Shown in pieces: positions 12,301 to 21,844 of a DNA stretch of 64,000 nucleotides. Under the pieces are notes generated by a model. It was not told the DNA's origin and ran no database searches. It saw nothing but the letters and a program-made list of their open reading frames with translations. Source of the DNA: Onthophagus taurus (Eukaryota; Arthropoda; Insecta; Coleoptera; Scarabaeidae); assembly GCF_036711975.1 (NCBI RefSeq), contig NC_091966.1, forward strand, positions 31,069,501 through 31,133,500, read 5' to 3'. Position numbers and translations under genes: made by a program. Within the stretch, counting starts at the first letter, position 1; each line of letters opens with the position of its first letter.

Positions 12301-15300
12301 AATCGCTGAGACGGGTCTAAAGATTTAAATTTTTTGCAATTATTTGGTATAGATTTTAAATTTGTTGCAATTTTTTGGTATAGAGATTACATTCATTTTT
12401 TAAATAGCAATCCCCCATTTTTATTACGGAATATGAAAGGGGATTATTTTCTGCATTTGGTGCAGCCAAAAAAGCCACATAAGAAAATTTTCGAGAAAAA
12501 TTGCCGTTTCATGATTTTCCATTCATTTGAGGTAGAAAAATAGCAGTAACCATGCGTGACCATGGTAACCAGTTGCTTCAGATATTTTATTAAGACAATG
12601 AGTAATTTTTGATATCTGAAACAGTTGGTTGCCATGGTTACGCATGGCTACTGCTATTTTTCTATCTCAAATGAATGAAAAATAATGAAACTTTAAAATA
12701 ATTTTTCTCGAAAATTTTCTTATATTAGTATTATATATATATACTCTTCAACTTTTAAAATTCGGTATCTTAGTTAAAAATTGGAATACATGCGAGAAAT
12801 AAATCAAAATAGTGTTTCTTAGGTCTTGTTGCATATATTCCATTTTATTTGTGTAAGTATTTTAAAACACAAAAAAAAATTCAAAAGTAAATCAATTTCC
12901 CCATTGATGGCCACCAAAACCGCTATTATGGTCATAAAAGTATCCACTTACGGCCACCATAATTAGTTTGCGTAGAAATTAAACGCAATTAAGTACAATT
13001 TTTAGATTTTATTAGGCACATAGATACAACAAAAGTTAAGGAGATGAATACATTTAGTGTTTTTCAAATACGTCTACAGCACTGCCGAAAACAATCGTTA
13101 TATTTCGACCATCATTTTTCAGTTCGTTTTCTGGAAGCGTTCCTTTGTAATGGCACATTTGTTATTGTCTAACACTTTGAAATGTGTCTTAATCTGATCT
13201 AAGCGTTTTAGACATTGTACTTCAAACTCATCGTCATCCAACACGCATAAAATATTTGCAACATACTTGTAATGGACCATAGCTCATTTTCCAACGCTCT
13301 TAAATGAAGCCAAAACGTAATCACCTTCCTGCAGTTCTGTAACTCTATACATATCAATTGTTTCTTGATTTTTTGTCTCAATATCGTCTAAACTGCTCCC
13401 GCTTTCATTCCACACTTCTTCCTTCTCTTCTAAACAGTTTTCCTTTGTCTTCTTCATCTTCTTTACCTTCTGCGCTTCTTCTACTTTATTTTTCTGAATT
13501 TCCCTGTTTTTCTTTCTCTCAATTTTCAGCTCTTCTTGAATTTTCTTCTCATATGAACGATTGTATTTAAATACATTCATATCTAAGCGCGCGTCAGATT
13601 TTTGTCATGTGATCGGGGCCTTAATGGAGAGTACTGGAACCGTTTCTGTTTATTTTTCTCAGCCATGGTAACAGAGTCTTGTAAATAAAACAAATAAAAC
13701 AGAGTTGTTCAAAATCCATTAAAGCATCAAATTCAACAGAATGGCATAACTGGGTTTACGCTAGTTCACTTATGGCCACGTCATGGCTATAACTGGCAAA
13801 CTTCACTCTTATGGCCACGTAATCAAAAACACGCATAATATTATTAAATACTTTGAAACTAACGTATTTGTGATCATATAGTTCATAGGCTCGCTTAAAT
13901 ATGAAACGACGCTAAAGATAATAAAAGATTAAATGTTCATTGCTCTTACCGTTTTTGCTAAGATTTTCGTGCGCAACACATCAGCTAAAACATGGAAACC
14001 TTTTTCAAATTGTTTCAATATCGGAATCGCTGTGTCTGTGTTGAATTAGGGTCTGACAGAGTCCTGTAATGCACTTACTTTTCAAGTACTGTCTATTAGG
14101 ATCTTAATGCGTAACAACTTTATCTGAAGTGGCCATAAATGGTACAGTGGCCATAAACGGTGCTCCTACCCTAATCAATATTAATATTGATTATACTAGA
14201 TTCAGAGAAAAGTCCTCTTTCATATTCTGTAATAGAAATAGAGCATTGCTATTTGAAAAATATATCGATGACGTCATTACTTGTTTAAAAATGGCGGAAA
14301 AAAATTAAAATCTATACCAAATAATTGCAAAAAATTTAAATCTTTAGACCCGTCTCAGCGATTTTGCCATAAACTGTTTTTAATGGTTTTACGGAATTTA
14401 TCGGTTACGTTTAGGAAACCCTGTATAATCGGCATAGATAAATTTTGTTGCCCTTGTGGTTGGTAGATCCAATGTGATAAATTAAGATTAAAAAATATGG
14501 GCGCAAGAACTAAGCCTTGCAGGACTCCGTTGTTTAGTTCTTCTTTTGCTGATTTTGTTTCCCAGCGTAACGATAAGTTACATAATGGTCTGGCATGGCA
14601 GTATTCGTAAGTCTAGAATGGCCATGGATGATTTGAGGTATCTTTGAAAGCCTGCTACGGATGTGTGTAGTAAGGCTAAGTACTTGGTCGATGCAACTTT
14701 TTCCAAGCTTGTGTTCTCCAAAAGCATCCCTGTTCATCTTGGGCCACTCTTAGCTCATTTATTATAAATTCTTTTGATAACTGGGAGCTGTTAGGTGTAT
14801 TTTGCCACAAGTTTTTAAGTAATTTTTTTAACTGTCTTTGTACGTTGTGGGTCGCGATGAGCTCTGAATAGTGATATTATTCTACTTGCAATTTCGTTTG
14901 GAGTCACAAGTGGGACTTTACGTGCAACAAGGCTACTCTCGCTCAGCTTCTTCAAAAGTCTCTGCTTAAATTTTGAAAATCCAGTGATTGGGTAGTTTCC
15001 ATTCACTCCATTTTATTTTATATTAATGTTTCACGTACTAATATCATAGTTTTTCTTCCTGCATTGTCGTTACATACAGTTATTTAATTACTATTCTGGT
15101 TTGGACATATTCCACCACTGTGCTTTAATTGAAATCTGTACTTTATATCATTAACAAAATAACTAATCTCATCAATAGAAATATCAAAAAGACTATTATT
15201 CAAGAGTGCAATAAAGAGTTAATAATTTCCTTTTATTTTTTCATCATTTTCTCAATTATAATCATTTGTTTTAAGGGTACACCATATCCTTCACAAGAAC

Positions 15301-16064
15301 AAAACGCTATAGATATAGTTGTTCAATTTGCTATACATAAATTAGGATTTAACCCTGAAAATATAATTTTATTTGGATGGAGTATTGGTGGTTATACATC
15401 CAGTTGGGCTGCAATGAATTATCCTGATATTAAAGGAGTGGTTCTTGATGCATCTTTTGATGATATTCTTCCGCTTGCGGTTAATCACATGCCACGTTGG
15501 GCGGAATCTGTCGTACGAACCGCGATTAGAGAATATATTAATCTAAACAATTTTGAGCAGTTAACAAAGTATTCCGGTCCTATTTTATTGTATCGAAGAA
15601 CAAGAGATGAGGTCATGTGCATTTCCGAGGATGATATTAGTTCAAATCGTGGCAATAATTTGTTATTGAAATTACTGAAATACCGATATCCGTTAATAAT
15701 TGGAGACGTTCAAATTAAAGTTCTTAAAGAATATCTTTCATTAGTTGGACATTCTCAAGGTAAAGAAATATTTTTGATTAAAACGATAATAATTTTAATT
15801 TTTTTAGAACAATTTTTGCATAGATATCTTTCTCAACCGGATGTTTGTAAATCTCTGCTTGAAAGTTACATTTCAGAACATTCAAACTCATATCCAATGA
15901 GAATTGGCGACGATATGGATACAGAGAAGAAAAACCAAATGTCGTTGTATTTAGCCACAAAGTATATGAAAGATTACAAGTCGACTCATTGTACTCCATT
16001 ACCTGCTGATATATTTGAAATGCCCTGGGAGGCGAATATCGAAACAGATTATGTATTTACTTAG
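9365..16064 (+). CDS. Abhd16a: ABHD16A-like phosphatidylserine lipase (seven exons)
   Basis: Exons 9365-9439, 9497-9550, 9609-9919, 9970-10136, 10203-10456, 15276-15759 and 15808-16064 keep frame and have GT-AG borders, giving 533 residues (human ABHD16A has 558). The family is known to hydrolyse phosphatidylserine to lyso-PS at the ER membrane. The N-terminal part carries hydrophobic segments (SPFLTTYLYRKGYF; VTSLGVILVVSFCIRGVGR). Then come family signatures LVICCEGNAGFYEVG and GYSVLGWNHPGFAGST, the nucleophile elbow GWSIGG (Ser323), Asp398 in RRTRDE and His509 in STHCTPLP, so the triad is complete. Intron 5 is 4.8 kb and filled with transposons, so the gene can look like two broken pieces; donor act|gtaatt and acceptor tttaag|ggt restore GFAGST-GTPYPSQ as in other family members. 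Intron 6 is only 48 bp with no in-frame stop. Its 3' end faces the ECI-like gene. Confidence 0.93.
10457..11639. other. Start of ABHD16A intron 5, little recognisable
   Basis: Unassigned AT-rich DNA. At 10767 'acagggtgattc' is of a kind often found at ends of insect DNA transposons, but I cannot define a second end. Confidence 0.3.
11700..12236 (-). mobile_element. Jockey-like LINE relic, 3' part
   Basis: Minus-strand translation in shifting frames gives FHLNNKMAPRRLQVSFNN and TLQHQDFSKY, the segment that follows the palm of jockey-type reverse transcriptases, and then, after an internal deletion, SIQHIVGDCPIRSYP and ALEWL, the C-terminal zinc-knuckle region (CGDN...HIVGDC). The 5' part of the same element lies at 14428-15006, beyond a later insertion (12241-14423). 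Many frameshifts and stops; dead. Confidence 0.7.
12479..12723. repeat. Long imperfect foldback
   Basis: The arm at 12479-12584 and the reverse complement of 12611-12723 match over about 100 bases with small gaps (shared blocks: aagaaaattttcgagaaaaatt, cattcatttgag, tagaaaaatagcagta, ccatgcgt). The loop is about 26 nt. It lies inside the 12241-14423 element, near its left TIR. Confidence 0.8.
13048..13580 (-). pseudogene. Relic of a transposon-associated protein
   Basis: From 13580 down a frame of 98 residues starts with a lysine/glutamate-rich coiled-coil-like stretch and ends LQEGDYVLASFKSVGK before a stop. Past the stop and in one further shifted frame the text continues MVHYKYVANILCVLDDDEFE, VQCLKRLDQIKTHFKVLDNN, then FGSAVDVFEKH. 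The pattern YVLV.F...... HYVG.I......D.E...KFLKR resembles the C-terminal domain of uncharacterised proteins linked to DNA transposons in insects. One stop and one frameshift break it. It sits inside the 12241-14423 element and may be its former cargo. Confidence 0.45.
14428..15006 (-). mobile_element. Jockey-like LINE relic, 5' part (reverse transcriptase)
   Basis: Minus strand: a frame with KFKQRLLKKLSESSLVARKVP, then QVLSLTTHIRS / GFQRYLKSSMAILDL in alternating frames, LNNGVLQGLVLAPIFFNL (the LPQGSVLAP..FNLY block of jockey-type RT) and FIYADY. The YAD of the catalytic YADD box is the last part before the 12241-14423 insertion; the 3' part continues at 11700-12236. Confidence 0.7.
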
Positions 16065-16353
16065 ATAAAATCCGGGTTAGGAGCAATTTTTTTAATCCTA
16101 TCCTTTTTTTTCTTTCCTATAGCAAATCACTGGAATTCGGGCTCGCTTGTAGTTTCCGCGTTTATCTAGGGTCTATCTACCACGGGAGGAAAAAAACTTT
16201 CAAAAACAATCCCCCATTTTTTTTTTGAATGAACGTTTCTAAATACTTTTAAGTAGATGTATTTATTTTGGAAAAAAAAAGAAATAATGGCTTTGAAAAA
16301 ATAATGAATAAAAAGATTAATAATTATGGAGATATGTATGGAGTTTATGGAAT

Positions 16354-16359
16354 AATAAA
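16354..16359 (+). promoter_or_regulatory. Poly(A) signal AATAAA of ABHD16A
   Basis: About 290 bp after the ABHD16A stop. The opposing poly(A) hexamer of the ECI-like gene lies only 33 bp further on (16392-16397). Confidence 0.55.
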
Positions 16360-16391
16360 GAAATAATTTAATAACACCCTAAGAAACAAGC

Positions 16392-16397
16392 TTTATT
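16392..16397 (-). promoter_or_regulatory. Poly(A) signal AATAAA of ECI-like gene 1
   Basis: Minus-strand AATAAA starts 8 bp beyond the stop codon at 16405, giving a very short 3' UTR. Confidence 0.55.
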
Positions 16398-16404
16398 TAA
16401 TTTC

Positions 16405-17169
16405 TCACAATTTATTCTTTTTATTTATAAAATTAAGAACAGTATTTATAAAATCCTCAGATGAAGCTCTTTCTTCCAGAGCAAGGCATTCCCTTAAATT
16501 TGATTCATGAAACCATTGCCTATAATTATCAACAATTAATTTTTTATTGATTTTAACAGCATTAATTGGTAAATCTCCGTATTGGTGTAAATCTTCAATT
16601 AAAACGTCAAGTTGATCGTGTGGAAAGACTTTAGAGACTAAACCAAATCTTTCAGCTTCGTGAGCGTTAATTTTTTTCATTAAAAGAATCATTTCACTCG
16701 CCCTACTTCTACCTATGGTTAACGGAAAATGAAGACTAGAACATCCTTCGCAACACAAACCCAATCGTAGAAAGGGAGTATCAAATGTTGCTTTATCTGA
16801 AGCGTAAACAATGTCACATAACCCAACTAATGTGGCCCCAATTCCAATTGCTGGTCCGTTTACTACCGCTATAATAATTTTTGGGTAGTCAATAAAAGCT
16901 TTGACAAAGTTTTTAAAAGCTTCATGACCAACTTCTGGCATTTGTGGGTTTGACGAATTTTCCATTATTGCTTTAAAGTCATTACCACTTGTGAAATATT
17001 CACCAACCCCAGTTATTATTGTTACAATTATTTTATCATCTTCAGCGTCTTCTTTAAAAATTCTTGTCATTTCTAAAAACACTTTATAAGAAACAGCATT
17101 TTTTCTTGATGGTATGTTGAATTTGATGGTTCTAACACCAGTTTTATAAGAAATTAATAATCTATCCAT
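16405..17169 (-). CDS. Enoyl-CoA delta-isomerase 2-like enzyme, copy 1
   Basis: Single exon, 254 residues, crotonase fold. I take the Met at MDRLLISYKTG as start because it matches the paralogue at 17465-18229 exactly in length; a Met seven residues upstream is possible. Oxyanion-hole segments are FTSGNDFKAI (about 59-68) and NGPAIGIGATL (104-114); Glu141 in CCEGCSSLHFP aligns with the catalytic glutamate of ECI2-type 3,2-trans-enoyl-CoA isomerases, which move double bonds during beta-oxidation of unsaturated fatty acids. The acyl-CoA-binding domain of vertebrate ECI2 is absent. The C-terminus KKNKL is a weak form of the SKL peroxisomal signal, so import may differ from that of the neighbour. 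Tail-to-tail with ABHD16A. Confidence 0.9.
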   Translation of the reverse strand: MDRLLISYKTGVRTIKFNIPSRKNAVSYKVFLEMTRIFKEDAEDDKIIVTIITGVGEYFTSGNDFKAIMENSSNPQMPEVGHEAFKNFVKAFIDYPKIIIAVVNGPAIGIGATLVGLCDIVYASDKATFDTPFLRLGLCCEGCSSLHFPLTIGRSRASEMILLMKKINAHEAERFGLVSKVFPHDQLDVLIEDLHQYGDLPINAVKINKKLIVDNYRQWFHESNLRECLALEERASSEDFINTVLNFINKKNKL

Positions 17170-17464
17170 GATACAACATTGAGTTAACAATAAAACTGAA
17201 GCATTTATAGAAACATTTTAAATATATGTATTTGTGATGTTAAAATAGCCAAGTCATTCATCTTATCAGCTTCATTATCGCTGTTGTTGCTTTTATTTAT
17301 CATTTTAGTGGTTCTACACGCAATTTATACACTTTTTAGTGAATATTTTTATTTCCAATGTCAAAGTTAACGCTAATCTAAGCGATAAATTAAATTAATA
17401 AATTTAAACAACTAATAAAATGTTATTGATATTTTATTGATAAAAAAACTATATTAAAAAACTT

Positions 17465-18229
17465 TTACATTTTACTTTTCTTATTCATAAAACTTATAAC
17501 ACTATTCATAAAATCTTCAGAAGCAGCTCTTTCCTCAAGAGCAGTACATTCTCTTAAATTAGAATCATGGAACCATTGCCTATAATTATCAACAATTAAT
17601 TTCTTATTAATTTTAACAGCATTAAGTGGCAAATCCCCATATTGGTGTAATTCTTCAATGAAAGAATCAAGTTGTTCATGAGGAATCACTTTTGAAACCA
17701 ACCCAAATTTCTCAGCTTCTTGAGCAGTTATCTTCTTTGCCAACAATAACATTTCACTAGCTCTACTTCTACCCATTGTTAAAGGAAAATGAAGGCTGGA
17801 AGCCCCTTCACAGCATAATCCCAAACGTAAAAATGGAGCATGGAATGTAGCTTTATCAGAAGCATAAGCAATATCACATAATCCTAAAAGAGTGGCTCCA
17901 ATTCCAACAGCTGGCCCATTTACTACTCCTATAATAATCTTTGGATAGTCAATAAATGCTTTGATGAAGTTTTTGAATGCTTGATGTGCTACTTCCGGCA
18001 TTCCATCTTCGGAGGCGTATTCCATGATAGCTTTAAAATCATTTCCGCTGGTGAAATATTCTCCAAATCCGGTTATAATTGTTACTATTATTTTATCGTT
18101 TTCTGCGTCTTCGTTGAAAATTTTACCTAATTCCTTGTAAACTTTATGGGAAACAGCATTTTTTCTTGATGGCATGTTAAACTTAATGGTTCTCACACCA
18201 TTTTTAAAGGATATTAATAATCTGTCCAT
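17465..18229 (-). CDS. Enoyl-CoA delta-isomerase 2-like enzyme, copy 2
   Basis: Single exon, 254 residues, closely similar along its whole length to the copy at 16405-17169 and in the same orientation, with 295 bp between them: a tandem duplication. Landmarks are FTSGNDFKAI, NGPAVGIGATLLG and CCEGASSLHFP with the catalytic-type glutamate. The C-terminus KKSKM fits the peroxisomal PTS1 consensus ([SAC][KRH][LM]), so this copy is probably peroxisomal. No N-terminal mitochondrial presequence or acyl-CoA-binding domain is seen. A minus-strand AATAAA lies at 17433-17438, about 27 bp past the stop. Role inferred: isomerisation of 3-enoyl-CoA intermediates in fatty-acid beta-oxidation. Confidence 0.9.
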   Translation of the reverse strand: MDRLLISFKNGVRTIKFNMPSRKNAVSHKVYKELGKIFNEDAENDKIIVTIITGFGEYFTSGNDFKAIMEYASEDGMPEVAHQAFKNFIKAFIDYPKIIIGVVNGPAVGIGATLLGLCDIAYASDKATFHAPFLRLGLCCEGASSLHFPLTMGRSRASEMLLLAKKITAQEAEKFGLVSKVIPHEQLDSFIEELHQYGDLPLNAVKINKKLIVDNYRQWFHDSNLRECTALEERAASEDFMNSVISFMNKKSKM

Positions 18230-18858
18230 TATTACTTTTGTGTTGAATCTTAAATGAATAGAACTACACTGAAATTCAGTTAGATGGGTTGCTAAGTTAT
18301 AATTGAACTAAGATTTCAAAAATAGTCGAGTCACTTATCTTATTATTGTTATTATCTATAAGACTTATTAATTAAAAACATTCTGGAAAAACATAACCTA
18401 CGTAAGATGCTGTATGGTTAGTTGCGTGATGATGGTGATGATTTAATTCTTTTTATATAAAATTTTATTTAATTTTAAATTTCTTGGAATTATAAAAAAT
18501 GATGTTAAAATGTTTTCAAATATATAATAATTTAATTTTTTAAATCTTTATTTAATTATAAAATATTAATAATTAAGTAGTTATAGCGCCATCTATTATT
18601 AGAGCCACAAGTAAGAAAATTAAATAAATAGTTCTTCGAAATGAAACTATATTTATACATAAAAACATTTTTAAACATTGTATTTTTAATTAAAAAAATA
18701 AAGTATTTCACAAATAACAAAATTTATAAATACAAAGTTTAAATAATCAAAATTGATTTACGAGTCCATCTATGTTTAACGTAATGAATTAAAACTAACA
18801 ACATTTTGACACTAATTCTAACCACAAAATATTGAAAATTTTAACATATTTAAGAAAA
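18230..18858. promoter_or_regulatory. Divergent intergenic region, ECI-like copy 2 / BLOC1S4
   Basis: 629 bp separate the two oppositely directed start codons. AT-rich; no clear TATA-plus-initiator pair that I trust. It presumably holds the 5' UTRs and promoters of both genes. Confidence 0.4.
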
Positions 18859-19441
18859 ATGATTAGACAAACTTCAATAGATTATAGTAAATTATTCGAT
18901 GTGAAATTAGAAGAAAAGGTATTTAAATCAACGTTTTAATGTTTTTAATAACTTTTCATTTTAGTTAAAACCTATCGATCAAACGATTGATAACATGTTA
19001 ACTCGTTTGGAGGAATGCGAAACAATGATTGCTTTGGTACAGCAAGAACGATGTAATTCTGTTGGTTTAACTGGTTCTTTATCTCAAGCTGTAGATAATC
19101 GAGCTGAATTAAAAGAAATGTACAAAAAAATCAATGCTTTAGAGAAATTGGTCGATCATGTTAATAATAATGTTGAGACATTAGAAAGAAAAATGGATGA
19201 AGCTGAAAAACATTTTGGGATTAGTGATAGTATGTTAAAAAGTTTTTTTGGGCCAATTTTTGTAGGTGGAATGAAATTAAAATGTTAAAAATATTAAAAT
19301 AATTTTTCTTTTTAGAAAAAAGTTGGTGATGCACCTGAAGGAAGTGCTTCAAGTAGTGGTAGTAGGGATGTATTTAGTACTGAGGATTATTTTAATGTTG
19401 CTGATCAAAGCCAAGAGGAGGGTGGGCCAAGTGAGGCATAA
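18859..19441 (+). CDS. Blos4: BLOC-1 complex subunit 4 (cappuccino homologue)
   Basis: Three exons (18859-18918, 18965-19261, 19316-19441) with GT-AG introns of 46 and 54 bp give 160 residues. The middle exon is a helical coiled coil (DNMLTRLEECETMIALVQ; ELKEMYKKINALEKLVD; VETLERKMDEAEKHFG), matching the BLOC1S4/cappuccino core. The C-terminal FSTEDYF corresponds to the FRTEDYF of vertebrate BLOC1S4. BLOC-1 acts in sorting cargo to lysosome-related organelles such as pigment granules. The protein is shorter than the human one, lacking its long N-terminal extension. An in-frame stop soon after the exon 2 donor shows intron 2 must be removed. AATAAA at 19558-19563. Confidence 0.87.
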
Positions 19442-19557
19442 AATGCTTAATAGATATTATAATAATGTGTATATAAATAATATAAATTAGTTACTTCTTC
19501 TAGTTATATGCTAGATAAAGAACACTACCTTTTTACATTTATTGTGATAATGAGAAA

Positions 19558-19563
19558 AATAAA
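19558..19563 (+). promoter_or_regulatory. Poly(A) signal AATAAA of BLOC1S4
   Basis: Canonical hexamer 116 bp after the stop codon. Confidence 0.6.
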
Positions 19564-19599
19564 GTATTTCCAAAATATGTGCTATTTGTGTGTATGGTG

Positions 19600-20958
19600 T
19601 GATATACTTTATAACCTTTAACATTTATGTAGTATTGTTCAACTTTTCTGATATCTAGAACTGTTTGCAACTCTTTCTGATAGTGTAACAGCCCATTTCC
19701 ATTCCATTCTGTTATTTATGTTTTTATTACATCGCTGTATTTTTTGTTCCTTTTTCAGATAGACCATAGCTGCCTGGCATCTTTTGTACTGTGGTACCAG
19801 TTTAAAACTTCTTAGTGGTTGAGTTTCTACCCTTACCTTGTCGACTTCTTACAAGCCTTTGACCGCGTCTGATATGTATTGTGGCGCCAGTTCTATAGCT
19901 GTAAGGTCTGCTCATCAACCATGAGTGGTTGATACAAATTATCCCGGGATTGGAACAGATAATATTACAACTTGAAAAAGCCATATAAAATATAGGGTCG
20001 CCAAGAGTTAATCTATTGAAAAAATAAAATATGGAAGAAACAGATAAAATACAATATCTTACTAATGAAGAATTAGCGTCAGAAATGGTAGAAAAAAAAG
20101 GAAAACAAAAAACGTAAAATGTTCCATTAACTCCTCCCTCCCCCACAAAAAGCAACAACTGAATGATAAATGCTTTTAAATATGTGCTATTAACTCATTA
20201 ACTGCTATGAATGTTATGTAGTCAATGCAGAGCTCTAAGAGAGAGACTAAATACGAATAAACTTTCGTATTACTGGTACAAGAAAAACCAATCAGAATGA
20301 TTGACGGTTTACTTCAGGAAATAATGAGAGATTTGCAAAGAAGAGGATATAAAACCATTCAGCTGATAAGAAATTGAAATGAAGAACTTGAAAATGGATG
20401 AACTACCTGTAGATATATTCATCCTAAAGTTTAGTTAGGAGGAAGATCTAAATACAATATGTGGCATAACTGACATACTGAACAACATGCAAATTAACAG
20501 AATTTTTGAAAACTGGAGAATTATGGATTGTACTAACAAATTGCTAAAAACGTTTGTTAATACTAAATTTTCTTGTGCAAGAACAAATGAGAGTTGGACA
20601 ACTGGAGTATTAAAAGAGTATTGCGGAAAAACCTTATTAAAAGATTTGGCATCCATCGCATTTGTATATATATTATTATGTTCTATTAGATGCATCAAAC
20701 CACAACGAATTTTACTCACATATTTTGTTTTTAAAAGTAACATCAGTCTAAAAATATATAATTTGCAGCTTATTGAAGGAGAAACTTTAGATATTTTATC
20801 AGAACTTTATTTGTTATATTAAATAATCTAAATTCTAAAATTATTGCGTTGTTGGTGTATACTAGAAATTTTGGTGAACAACATGGAATTAGTATCTTAC
20901 TAATAATGTTTATGGAAAACTTAAACCTATCATATATTTATATTTTAGCCACTACAGT
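19600..20958. other. Unassigned region, possible LINE scraps
   Basis: Around 20370-20530 (+) the text KNLKMDELPVDIFILKF and later RIFENWRI recalls the K.GK..G.DGIP.E..K......ENWR segment of reverse transcriptases, but this is weak. On the minus strand, 19660-19800 encodes RCQAAMVYLKKEQKIQRC-like sequence of unknown origin. I find no exon of a host gene. Confidence 0.25.
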
Positions 20959-21429
20959 TTGAAAGGATTTTGTGAAGTTATGAAATACAGTATAAGTTTC
21001 TCGGATATTCAAAACCGTGGTGTAGATTGCTTTAACTCCAAACGATCCCAATCCAACGCGCGAACGCAACCCAAACGCGTACCCAACTCAACCCCATACC
21101 AATCAAACCCTCTTTTTTTCTATCGAGGTCGGGAAACACGCTTACGCGTTTTAAACTTTGGCCTGCAACGCTGTACTCATCTTTTTATAAGCATTTTACC
21201 ATTTCCCTGCATAATATCTGTTTAGCTGGTCCGCATGGCTTCCTTGATTGTTTGAAGAAACTCAAAACAAAACGCATTCGGGCGGGCGGAAATTCTCTTC
21301 TCTTTCCTTAGCCTATATAACTTTTTTTACAAAGCCAACAAGCGATGTTTTTCTCTGAAGTCATTATCTTCCCCTCTTTCGCATTTGTTTCTACTGCCCT
21401 TTCTCTTCATCTGTCATAATGATAAAAGT

Positions 21430-21800
21430 GTGTTCTACATTCTTGACAGCTTTGTTCCAAGTTCCTTCAATCCCTTCAGTTCCTTTTGCAGGCGCATTAA
21501 GTGTGTGACCATATCACCGCACTTGTCGATGTTTAGACCGTATGTTGACCTGTTGGGTCCATCTCAGATGTTTCCCGATCATCACCTAGTACTTCAAGGA
21601 TTTCTTGGTACTTATTACATGACCTCTCACGGTACTCTATACCTCTTTCAGAAATCACCTACTTTTTATCATTACCGCCTCTTTTCTGGAGCAAGCTCTA
21701 GTCCCATATCTTGCATCCGGTCAGCTATCTTATTTACGATTCTTTCAGCCGTCTGTTCTAATTCGCTCATCCCCTACCCGGAACTCCAACCAAACAGAGC
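21430..21800 (-). mobile_element. R1-like LINE reverse-transcriptase relic
   Basis: Minus strand gives AERIVNKIADRMQDMGLELA followed by PEK, and, frame-shifted, VISTKKSLKYLGV-like text ('gtaataagtaccaag'), the (W)...GL.LAP.KTE and ..K.LKYLGV..D segments of R1/TRAS-type reverse transcriptases. The open plus-strand frame over the same stretch is a shadow. The patch is GC-richer than its surroundings. Several stops; dead. Confidence 0.6.
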
Positions 21801-21844
21801 TCGGTTCGGCACAACCCAACTCAACAATTGAACCACTATTTTAC

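Larger units (their letters stand above)
12241..14423. mobile_element. DNA transposon with ~115-bp TIRs and TATA target duplication
   Basis: The left end (12241-12357) and the reverse complement of the right end (14306-14423) align without gaps: sparse identity over the first 24 bases, then nearly full identity through gataaattc, gtttatgg, 'aatcgctgagacgggtct' and 'tttgcaattatttggtatag'. Both ends start with CA and are flanked by TATA (12237-12240 and 14424-14427). It interrupts a jockey-like LINE just after the YAD part of its catalytic motif, and the LINE resumes on the other side, so the insertion is younger. TA-containing duplication fits the Tc1/mariner group, but no DDE transposase is recognisable inside. 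Confidence 0.75.

Noticed and set aside
13358-13570. Serine/leucine-rich plus-strand frame
   Set aside because: Complement of the lysine/glutamate-rich minus-strand frame.
15129-15275. N-terminal extension MKSVLYIINKITNLINRN... as start of a separate lipase gene
   Set aside because: It is intron sequence read in frame; homology to ABHD16A starts only at GTPYPS after a splice acceptor.
21385-21831. 148-residue plus-strand frame
   Set aside because: The minus strand carries R1-like reverse-transcriptase motifs; the plus frame has no homology.
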